From Parabacteroides distasonis (lineage in GTDB: Bacteria; Bacteroidota; Bacteroidia; Bacteroidales; Tannerellaceae): 64,000 nucleotides of DNA. The notes below the pieces were generated by a model that made no database searches, was not told the origin of the DNA, and was given only the letters and a program-made list of their open reading frames with translations. Positions 58,323-64,000 of the stretch are shown one piece after another. How positions within the stretch are numbered: position 1 is the first letter of the stretch; every line of letters starts with the position of its first letter. The stretch is taken from the NCBI GenBank assembly GCA_021531385.1, contig JAFBIR010000009.1:91025-155024 (forward strand), written 5' to 3'. The position numbers and the translations under genes were made by a program.

Positions 58323-58400
58323 CTAAACTGCACAAAATGGAAAATTTTTGCGGTTCTAAACTGCATAAAATGGAAAGTTTTTTGGGCCCTAAACTGCACA
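58323..58400 (-). repeat. 33-bp repeat array upstream of the DUF4143 ATPase promoter
   Basis: CTAAACTGCA occurs at 58323, 58356 and 58389, exactly 33 bases apart. Units 1 and 2 also share AAAATGGAAA; the third is partial. On the minus strand the array lies immediately before the -33 element of the ATPase gene. It fills most of the gap to upp. Confidence 0.8.
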
Positions 58401-58432
58401 CTTTGTCCTTGCGGGCTGTGAACGTCTCCCAT

Positions 58433-59092
58433 TTACTCCTTCTCCCCAAACGCCAGATCGCCGGCATCGCCCAAGCCGGGGACGATATAGGCATGTTCGT
58501 TCAGCGAGGGGTCGATAGCAGCCACCCAGAGAGTCGTGCGCTCGGCGGGCATCAGCTTTGCTACGTAATCCACCGCCTGTTGGCTGGCGATGATCGCCAC
58601 CGCATGGATGTGCTCCGGTTGGCCTTTGGTCAGCAAAGCCTGGTAAGCCAACTCCATGGAGCTACCTGTGGCCAGCATCGGATCGACCAGCAGCAACGTC
58701 TTTCCCTCCAAGCGAGGAGAGGCAATGTATTCGATATGGATGTCGAAATGCTGATGCGCTGGGTCGGTATATTGGCGGAAAGCGGAAACGAACGCATTGC
58801 CCGCCCGGTCGAAACAATTGAGGAACCCTTGGTGGAAAGGAAGGCCGGCGCGGAAAATCGTGCCGATCACCAAGGACTCATCCGGCAGGGCCATGGAAGC
58901 GATGCCTAACGGCGTTTGTACCGCTTTCTCTTGATAATGCAGCCGTTTACTGATTTCATAGGCCATGACCTCGCCGATGCGCTCGATATTGCGACGGAAG
59001 CGCAAGCTGTCCTGTTGAATGTTTACATCCCGAAGTTCCGCAACGAACTGGTTGAGTACGGATTGCGTTTCTCCTAAGTTTATGATTTCCAT
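58433..59092 (-). CDS. upp: Uracil phosphoribosyltransferase
   Basis: Salvages uracil with PRPP to give UMP. The PRPP-binding loop is LLVDPMLATGSSMELA near residue 132, with a uracil-site segment near the C-terminus (GLGDAGDLAFG). The 219 residues match the UPRTase family. Confidence 0.93.
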   Translation of the reverse strand: MEIINLGETQSVLNQFVAELRDVNIQQDSLRFRRNIERIGEVMAYEISKRLHYQEKAVQTPLGIASMALPDESLVIGTIFRAGLPFHQGFLNCFDRAGNAFVSAFRQYTDPAHQHFDIHIEYIASPRLEGKTLLLVDPMLATGSSMELAYQALLTKGQPEHIHAVAIIASQQAVDYVAKLMPAERTTLWVAAIDPSLNEHAYIVPGLGDAGDLAFGEKE

Positions 59093-59125
59093 GTGCTTTG
59101 ATCGTTATCTATTTATCTCCGCTTG

Positions 59126-59133
59126 CAAAGGTA
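59126..59133 (-). promoter_or_regulatory. -7 box of upp
   Basis: TACCTTTG on the minus strand, 34 bases upstream of the upp start. Confidence 0.5.
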
Positions 59134-59232
59134 GCTAAAAATGAGAAGAACGTTTTATCTTCCGATACTTTTCTCCATCGATATCGTCGAAAACCATCCT
59201 GTTGCACCTAATCCCCATCGAATTCGATGGGA

Positions 59233-59664
59233 TTACCCCTTCCGCATCGAACTCACCACCCGGTTCCGATTTCGGGACGGATCGGCCTTGCAGGAGACAT
59301 GGATCCAGCAGGTGCCCTGGCGGTTGTGCTCCCAGATCAGCTGGTCGAAGGTAGTGTTGTCCATCAGCCAGCGAAACCATGTGCGCCCCTCGGCGATGGA
59401 GGGCAGGTGCAGGTCGGCCGCCTCGCCACGTAGGTGCTGGCTCTGCGATGCGCCCCCTACCGCCCGGTTGAGGGCGGGGCAGCGATAGCCACTGCTGATC
59501 ACGATCGGCTTTCCGGCATAGGCACGGAGCGGTTCGAGTACCACCTCGCAGAGCGTCCGGAGGTTCGGGAGCAAAGCCGCTGGCACCCGGTTGGCGATGC
59601 CGAGGCGGTCGGCGGTGGAGGAGCGCTCAAACTCCTCCACGGTGAAATGTTCGGTTATCTGCAT
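59233..59664 (-). CDS. M15-family peptidoglycan peptidase without signal peptide
   Basis: A 143-residue D-Ala-D-Ala/endolysin-type peptidase (M15_3 group). Seen: ISSGYRCPALNRAVGG, then the zinc ligands in SQHLRGEAADLHL (His and Asp) and the third in GTCWIHVS. It has no signal peptide, as for phage endolysins. Its start overlaps the end of the upstream lipoprotein gene by 10 bases. Similar two-gene modules beside HU-like genes recur in Bacteroidales genomes; this is from memory and not checked. Confidence 0.85.
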   Translation of the reverse strand: MQITEHFTVEEFERSSTADRLGIANRVPAALLPNLRTLCEVVLEPLRAYAGKPIVISSGYRCPALNRAVGGASQSQHLRGEAADLHLPSIAEGRTWFRWLMDNTTFDQLIWEHNRQGTCWIHVSCKADPSRNRNRVVSSMRKG

Positions 59665-60035
59665 GATTTTCTGATTTTAAAGAGGAATAAAAAGAGGCTG
59701 AGAAGGCCGATGGCGGCCAAGAGTTTTGCATACCATGGTGTGCGTGCGACCTCACGCACTACCTCCACCTCCCGGATCACCGGGACGGAATCCACCTGAT
59801 GGATGCGGAGCGTGTCTCGCTGCAGGCGGTAGCGATAGGCCACACTGCGGTCGTTGACATACACCGTGTCATGCGAGCGATCCACATAGCGATCCCGATA
59901 GACATAGACGCTGTCATACTGCACTTGGTGGAGATACACGGTGTCCCGTATGACCCGCTCCACCACCGGAGTTTTCCGCGGCGTTCCGCACCCCGCTAAG
60001 AGGGTGCAGAACAGGAGGCATAGCAGGTGTCTCAT
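59655..60035 (-). CDS. Small lipoprotein with C-terminal membrane helix (u-spanin-like topology)
   Basis: A 126-residue protein with a lipobox (CTLLAGCG, cysteine at residue 16), a periplasmic middle rich in alternating V, Y, R and D (DTVYLHQVQYDSVYVYRD), and a C-terminal helix YAKLLAAIGLLSLFLFLF followed by KIRKSCR. Outer-membrane lipid anchor plus inner-membrane helix is the layout of unimolecular phage spanins. It is joined to the M15 peptidase by a 10-base overlap. Function by analogy only. Confidence 0.75.
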   Translation of the reverse strand: MRHLLCLLFCTLLAGCGTPRKTPVVERVIRDTVYLHQVQYDSVYVYRDRYVDRSHDTVYVNDRSVAYRYRLQRDTLRIHQVDSVPVIREVEVVREVARTPWYAKLLAAIGLLSLFLFLFKIRKSCR

Positions 60036-60118
60036 AGCCTATCCTCCTTGATTTCGAGCGTGACGGAATGGCCCCTTTCGAGGCTTTTGCGGATGCGCCC
60101 ATAGGGTGTCTTTCCCTG
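60032..60118 (-). pseudogene. 3' end of a small gene cut by the IS element
   Basis: The frame FQGKTPYGRIRKSLERG continues to EIKEDRL and stops with a TGA that overlaps the lipoprotein start (ATGA), as in coupled operon genes. Upstream the frame runs into the IS end. On the far side of the IS the sequence TTTCAGGGA (61727-61735, minus) again reads FQG in frame after NKATFPLNR. The original product is not known. Confidence 0.4.
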
Positions 60119-60149
60119 AAAAACGTTGAATGAAAAAGCGTTATTAAAG

Positions 60150-60698
60150 ATGGGAAAAGAACCAGATCCAATCATGTGCAACCTTCAGGAGTTGGCAAGA
60201 AAACGAAAGAGCCTTGCGGCCAAACATCTAACGGACGATCAAAAACGCAAGATAGTTCAAGCAAATCTTGTGGATCATGTTCCGCTTACCAAATTAAGTA
60301 AAGAATACGGCATCTGCAGGCAAAGTATTTGGAGGTGGATCGATAACTTTGCAAGCGGGAAGGGATCTCTAGTCGAGAGTCCAGCCCGAGAAAACAGCAA
60401 ACAAAATCAAAAGCCTATGCCTAAAAAGAGACCAAGCAAAGTGGAATCACCAGAAGAGGAGCTCGCCCGCCTTAGAGCTGAGAACAAGCGTTTATCAGAA
60501 GCCTTGCAGATGGCAGAATGGTCCAATCATGCCAAGGACGTGATGATAGACCTTGCGGAGAAAACCTTCAATATTCCGATCAGAAAAAATCTGGTGCCAA
60601 ACAGTGAAAGAGCTTGCCGCGGAGAAGGTCAAGGGACAGACGATGGGCCTTCTCTGCCGGCTGTTTGGCAAGAGCTGGCAGGCTTATTATCAGCATAG
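60150..60698 (+). CDS. IS3-family OrfA (helix-turn-helix protein)
   Basis: The DNA-binding part is a helix-turn-helix (LTKLSKEYGICRQSIWRWID), followed by a leucine-zipper-like segment EEELARLRAENKRLSEALQM. ATG 60150 is preferred; a TTG at 60126 lies inside the terminal repeat. The usual end of such OrfA proteins seems to be RKKSGAKQ with a TGA at 60605, which is in the -1 frame here. The frame as written passes an A6 tract (60583-60588) and runs on to 60698. See the finding on this tract. Confidence 0.8.
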   Translation: MGKEPDPIMCNLQELARKRKSLAAKHLTDDQKRKIVQANLVDHVPLTKLSKEYGICRQSIWRWIDNFASGKGSLVESPARENSKQNQKPMPKKRPSKVESPEEELARLRAENKRLSEALQMAEWSNHAKDVMIDLAEKTFNIPIRKNLVPNSERACRGEGQGTDDGPSLPAVWQELAGLLSA

Positions 60699-61596
60699 GG
60701 ACACCCTCGGCAAGCGGCTCCTGACAGAGGCGATGGTTGTCCGGTTCGTTCGTGAGACTCGCTCGTATGATCCAGGCATAGGAGGGGCGAAGCTGCATGC
60801 CATGTACCTGGAGCGTTTCGGGAGAGACTTTGCTTATATGGTAGGCCGGGATAGGATGGAGCGAATCATATCAGATAACCACCTGAATGTCAGAATTCCA
60901 AGAAAAAGGCCCCGTACGACGGATTCCACCCATGGGCTGCCCACGTATCCGGACCTCGTCAAGGATCTCGTCCCAAGCCGCAAGGACCAAGTATGGGTGA
61001 CGGATATCACATACATTCCGATCTGGATAAGTGATGACGAGTATGCCTTCTGCTACCTGTCCATGATATCCGACCACTACACCAAGGAGATTATCGGCTG
61101 GCATGTGGGCGAGACACTGGAGGCGTGGCATAGCGTGGAATGCCTTCTGCAGGCCGTGGCGACCCTAGATGAGAAAGGAGGGACAGACCTCATCCATCAC
61201 TCTGACAGGGGAGTGCAATACATAAGCGCCGCATACACCTCCGTACTCTATGAGGCAGGCATACGCATCAGCATGACCGAGAGCGGAGACCCCAAGGATA
61301 ACGCGGTTGCGGAGCGACTGAACAACACGATAAAGAACGAGCTGTTCAAGGACATTAAATTTCATTCCATCGAGGAGGTAAGAAGATCCATGGACAGGGC
61401 CGTTGAGTTCTTCAACAACGAGCGTCCGCACATGAGCCTCGACAACATGACTCCACGCCAAGCGGCCTCCCACATGGGCAAGATCAACAAGAAATGGACG
61501 AGCTACAGAGAAAAGTACCTGAATAATTTGGAGATTCAGATCGGAGCAACTAGCTTTGCCCAGCAAACCCGTGATTCAATTGAATGCAGGCCTTAA
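60604..61596 (+). CDS. IS3-family OrfB transposase (DDE integrase)
   Basis: Catalytic transposase. HTH_21 is at the start (GGAKLHAMYLERFGRDFAYM), and the rve core carries D (VWVTDITYIPIW), D (LIHHSDRGVQY) and E (NAVAERLNNTIKNELF), completing DDE. The C-terminal NERPHMSLDNMTPRQAA is typical of IS3. The GTG at 60604 overlaps the expected orfA stop as GTGA. Normal synthesis would be as an OrfAB fusion by frameshifting. The frame looks intact. Confidence 0.85.
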   Translation: MKELAAEKVKGQTMGLLCRLFGKSWQAYYQHRDTLGKRLLTEAMVVRFVRETRSYDPGIGGAKLHAMYLERFGRDFAYMVGRDRMERIISDNHLNVRIPRKRPRTTDSTHGLPTYPDLVKDLVPSRKDQVWVTDITYIPIWISDDEYAFCYLSMISDHYTKEIIGWHVGETLEAWHSVECLLQAVATLDEKGGTDLIHHSDRGVQYISAAYTSVLYEAGIRISMTESGDPKDNAVAERLNNTIKNELFKDIKFHSIEEVRRSMDRAVEFFNNERPHMSLDNMTPRQAASHMGKINKKWTSYREKYLNNLEIQIGATSFAQQTRDSIECRP

Positions 61597-61746
61597 AAAC
61601 CGATGTTCTACCTATATCAGGGTTTATATGACTTTATTCAATCAAGACCAGGGATAAGAGAATTTCATTCAACTATCCTCAGGTTTATAGTATTAATCCA
61701 TTCAACGTTTTTCAGGGAAAGGCATATCCCTGAAAGCGGTTGAGTG

Positions 61747-62007
61747 GAAATGTTGCCTTGTTACCTGTTGCCTCGATTTGTGTATATCGTGTGCGCGCGA
61801 TATATATAGGGGTATATATCCTTCCTAAAGAATAGATAGAGAAGAAGAGAGAGAAAGAGTAAAAGGTGGGGTGGAGGTGGCCAATCCCGATCGACTCCTC
61901 CGCTAAAGGCCTATAGAGGGGAAGCAGATCGGGGGAGGTCGGCGCAGGGTGAAGAATCCGGGTATATACAAAATTTGGGTAGGCAACAGGCAACAAGGCA
62001 ACATTTC
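61747..62007. repeat. 27-bp inverted repeat (GTTGCCTTGTT type) around a 207-bp AT-rich spacer
   Basis: The arms are 61747-61773 and 61981-62007 and differ at one position. Each is built of GTTGCCT-like heptamers. The spacer contains alternating purine-pyrimidine tracts (GTGTGCGCGCG and TATATATA). This region between the IS and hipA (61722-62117, 396 bases) has no gene that I can support. Confidence 0.8.
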
Positions 62008-62117
62008 TTTTTTGCCTCGTGAGGGAAAAATTTTTTCTCCCCGTGGTGGGCGTTCGGCGAAAAGCGGGGACGAACGCATTGCTACGGCTACATTGGGTTC
62101 GGGACAAAGGGCTCTTT

Positions 62118-63383
62118 TTATATGGAACGACAACACCGCACATCCAACACTCCGGCAAACATATCCATCTCTCGCTTGGAAATTCCGAATCGTGTTGCCA
62201 ATTCTCGCCATCCTTTTACAGCTTCAATCACCTCGGAAATAATCTTTTCTGCTGTATGATGGTTTAACATATAACCTTCGCAAGCATCAAGCAAAATATT
62301 TAAGTCGGCTCTATTGGAGGTGGATGAGATAAGCAAACTTTGATACCCATTCAAAGTGGGGTTCATGTCGTATGCAGGAGAAAGTGTCCAACCTTTTGCA
62401 GTCAAAAGGAAACCATGATTGCGGAAATGGTCATCACTATTGCCAATGCAAATGTTGAAAGCCACACGACGATAGAGTTCTTGCAGATTACCTTCCACAT
62501 TTGTACAATTCTGGATGATGAAATCGACTATATCCAGATAGCCGTATCCTGTGGTTGCATTATCGCCGTCATTGAGTCCCAATAAAGTCATTGCAGAAGC
62601 AAAATGAATCCGTTTACCTTCCTGGGTCCTGTCGAAGCGTTGCGAAAGCAAGGTATGATATTTCTCTCCTGTTGCCAGCACCTTGGTTTTTGCGGTATTT
62701 ATACCAGCTTTTGCAGCAAGACGGTGACAGAAATGTTCCCAAAGTCCTGCATCGTAATCATCCTTCCGAGAAGGGAACTTGGCTACATAAAGCGTTTTAT
62801 CCGTATCTATCACACTGGCTTTGGGTCTTGCACCTCCCAATGAAGAACCGGGCCGCACGAGTTGGGCAACCCATTTCCTGTCAGGCAAGACATTTCCCTC
62901 TTCGCTTTTCTCAATCTCCGCACTGGCTGCGATCAACTCTCTTATATTCGTCAGAGGAGGGATTTTCAATGACTCACTTACATTTATAAATCCTCCATCT
63001 TTTGATTCCTTGAAACGGAAAGCTCCCATTCGGGAAAAATCATCGATACCGGTCAAAAAATCGAAGGAAGACAGTCTCCGTACCGGTCGTATCTCTTCCT
63101 TCGCAGTAATCTGCTCACGCCGCAACAACAGTGTTCGCCCCCAACGATCCGGTAAAGCATCCGAGAAACATCTGAATATATCTTTCTCTGGTTGCGTATA
63201 TTGCTGTCCAGGATAATTATTCAGATCATCACTCAGAAACAGATCTCCGTGTTTCTTCAACCATTCATGGTTGAAGGTAAAACAATAACAATCCGATCCA
63301 CGAAGAGATTCATAGCCTAATTCTCCAACGAGTTCTGTCTCCTTGAGCCAATCAAAATCGGCATATACATATAGTGTCTTCAT
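62118..63383 (-). CDS. hipA: HipA-family serine/threonine kinase toxin
   Basis: A 421-residue single-chain HipA. The N-terminal subdomain begins YVYADFDWLKETELVGEL, followed by FSDALPDRWGR, a HipA family motif. The phosphate/ATP loop is GGARPKASV near residue 182, then the lysine segment LYVAKFPS. The catalytic loop is GNSDDHFRNHGF near residue 316 and the metal-binding segment is LSPAYDMNPT. HipA kinases of known type phosphorylate aminoacyl-tRNA synthetases and slow growth; the target here is unknown. It lies 3 bases after hipB in the same direction. Confidence 0.93.
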   Translation of the reverse strand: MKTLYVYADFDWLKETELVGELGYESLRGSDCYCFTFNHEWLKKHGDLFLSDDLNNYPGQQYTQPEKDIFRCFSDALPDRWGRTLLLRREQITAKEEIRPVRRLSSFDFLTGIDDFSRMGAFRFKESKDGGFINVSESLKIPPLTNIRELIAASAEIEKSEEGNVLPDRKWVAQLVRPGSSLGGARPKASVIDTDKTLYVAKFPSRKDDYDAGLWEHFCHRLAAKAGINTAKTKVLATGEKYHTLLSQRFDRTQEGKRIHFASAMTLLGLNDGDNATTGYGYLDIVDFIIQNCTNVEGNLQELYRRVAFNICIGNSDDHFRNHGFLLTAKGWTLSPAYDMNPTLNGYQSLLISSTSNRADLNILLDACEGYMLNHHTAEKIISEVIEAVKGWRELATRFGISKREMDMFAGVLDVRCCRSI

Positions 63384-63386
63384 CGT

Positions 63387-63713
63387 TTACCCCTTTTTTG
63401 AGGCGCGTTCCCTCGTCTTCAAACTCAAATCTTGCAAAGCTCTTCCCAATTTGTCTTCTTTGGCCAGCCACAGAATATCATCGTCAAGCTGCAAAGCATA
63501 CAACACACGCAAGTAGATTCCGATTGCGACTGTCGGTACTCCTTTTTCTATTCGGGACACGGTCAATGGAGAACAGGTGGCACGTTCAGCCACCTGAGCC
63601 ACACTCAGATTCCTGCGTAGGCGAGCCAGTTTAATTTGCTCTCCCACAATCGCCATCTTTTGTTCCAATTTTCGGGGCAGCTTAGTCCCCATGGTATTTT
63701 TAGCCATAATCAA
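63387..63713 (-). CDS. hipB: HipB-like XRE-family antitoxin
   Basis: A 108-residue protein with an XRE helix-turn-helix at residues 28-80 (LRRNLSVAQVAERATCSPLTVSRIE). It precedes hipA by 3 bases, the antitoxin-first order of hipBA operons, and probably binds both HipA and the hip operator. The C-terminal tail is basic. The promoter box lies just upstream (63730-63737) and is a likely operator site. Confidence 0.88.
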   Translation of the reverse strand: MIMAKNTMGTKLPRKLEQKMAIVGEQIKLARLRRNLSVAQVAERATCSPLTVSRIEKGVPTVAIGIYLRVLYALQLDDDILWLAKEDKLGRALQDLSLKTRERASKKG

Positions 63714-63729
63714 CTCATCATATAATATG

Positions 63730-63737
63730 CAAAGATA
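63730..63737 (-). promoter_or_regulatory. -7 box of hipBA
   Basis: TATCTTTG on the minus strand, 17 bases before the hipB start; the leader would be about 10 bases. Confidence 0.5.
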
Positions 63738-63875
63738 TTATTTTTTATTTATTTAATGATGTATTGAAGGCGAAATTCGCAGGCTTAGAAAAAACGACTG
63801 AAACAAGAAATGTAACTCCACTTCATCTAAATCAAAGAAGGACGGGACAAGAGCGCATCAAATGCGGGACAAGTA

Positions 63876-63906
63876 TTGGTGAGGCGAGAAGACGGTTGTA
63901 TCTTCG
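63876..63906 (+). promoter_or_regulatory. Promoter of the HU-like gene
   Basis: TTGG at 63876 and, after 19 bases, TATCTTCG at 63899-63906. The gene starts at 63961. Confidence 0.7.
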
Positions 63907-63960
63907 CAGTGTAATTGAAAGTCATCTATTGTCTAACCCTTTAACTTTAACTTTTACAGC

Positions 63961-64000
63961 TATGAGTATCAAAGTGAAAGCGGTCGAGCGCAACGTGTCG
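63961..64000 (+). CDS. HU-like DNA-binding protein, 5' end only
   Basis: Only 13 codons are in the window, reading MSIKVKAVERNVS. This start matches HU/IHF-like proteins of Bacteroidales (MxxKxKxVxR pattern), and the location beside an M15 module fits. The call is tentative because so little is visible. Confidence 0.45.

Larger units (their letters stand above)
60110..61721 (+). mobile_element. IS3-family insertion sequence
   Basis: A 23-bp perfect inverted repeat (60110-60132 and 61699-61721) with core CCCTGAAAAACGTTGAATG bounds two overlapping frames, orfA (helix-turn-helix) and orfB (DDE integrase), about 1.6 kb in all. The exact ends may be the TG/CA at 60117 and 61714. No short direct duplication flanks the repeats. 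The nearest direct repeat is TCCCTGAAA at 60113 and 61727. Confidence 0.9.

Noticed and set aside
61712..62158. A 148-codon minus frame between hipA and the IS
   Set aside because: It crosses both arms of the inverted repeat and the end of hipA, and most of it is low complexity. Only the last few codons (NKATFPLNRFQG) are used as possible gene remnant.

Overview
The window is a chromosomal segment of a Bacteroidales bacterium, most likely Parabacteroides or a near relative. The clade call rests on promoters with the Bacteroidetes -7 box TAnnTTTG (many with TTG/TTTG about 19 bp upstream), a BspA-like leucine-rich repeat protein, a DUF6261-type protein, the atpD-C-x-B-E-F-H-A-G order of the ATP synthase operon, and an HU-like/M15 peptidase neighbourhood. 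The species is an inference. Most of the window is core metabolism; the last 5 kb is accessory.

Layout. 1-6280: threonine synthase, decayed LRR and kinase remnants, a conserved protein of unknown function, polyprenol-phosphate mannosyltransferase, dihydroorotase and an exported MBL-fold protein. 6296-12310: SbcD and SbcC (DNA end processing) converging on CCA-adding tRNA nucleotidyltransferase. 12414-18310: lipoproteins, an ECF sigma factor coupled to a membrane/beta-barrel protein, a family-10-like glycosidase and a glycerophosphodiesterase. 18479-28262: tRNA-Tyr, pyruvoyl arginine decarboxylase, endonuclease IV, a C69 peptidase, a porin-like protein, a DUF6261-like protein, a 42-bp tandem array, ketopantoate reductase, an MBL hydrolase and a P-loop ATPase. 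28319-36648: pyruvate:ferredoxin oxidoreductase, a HAD phosphatase, carbonic anhydrase, a large Na+/H+ antiporter and a LrgA/LrgB pair. 36832-45967: two acyl/aminoacyl transferases, then the complete F1Fo ATP synthase operon on the minus strand. 46494-51814: a phosphate/polyphosphate cluster (Pit-type transporter, Ppk1, Ppx). 51907-59092: CutC, a UPF1-like helicase, a cysteine desulfidase-like protein, a CDF metal transporter, a second P-loop ATPase and uracil phosphoribosyltransferase.

59233-64000 is the accessory end: an M15 peptidase overlapped by a small lipoprotein that also has a C-terminal membrane helix (endolysin/spanin-like), a small upstream frame cut by an IS3-family element, a 27-bp inverted repeat, a HipB/HipA toxin-antitoxin pair, and the start of an HU-like DNA-binding protein.

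The most distinctive non-genic content is a set of short-period arrays between genes: two unrelated arrays with the same 42-bp period (23772-24063 and about 46149-46390), a 22-bp hairpin array (36659-36790), a 33-bp array (58323-58400), and several GAGGAATTAGG-type runs, mostly at operon boundaries. No CRISPR array, rRNA or recognised riboswitch was seen.
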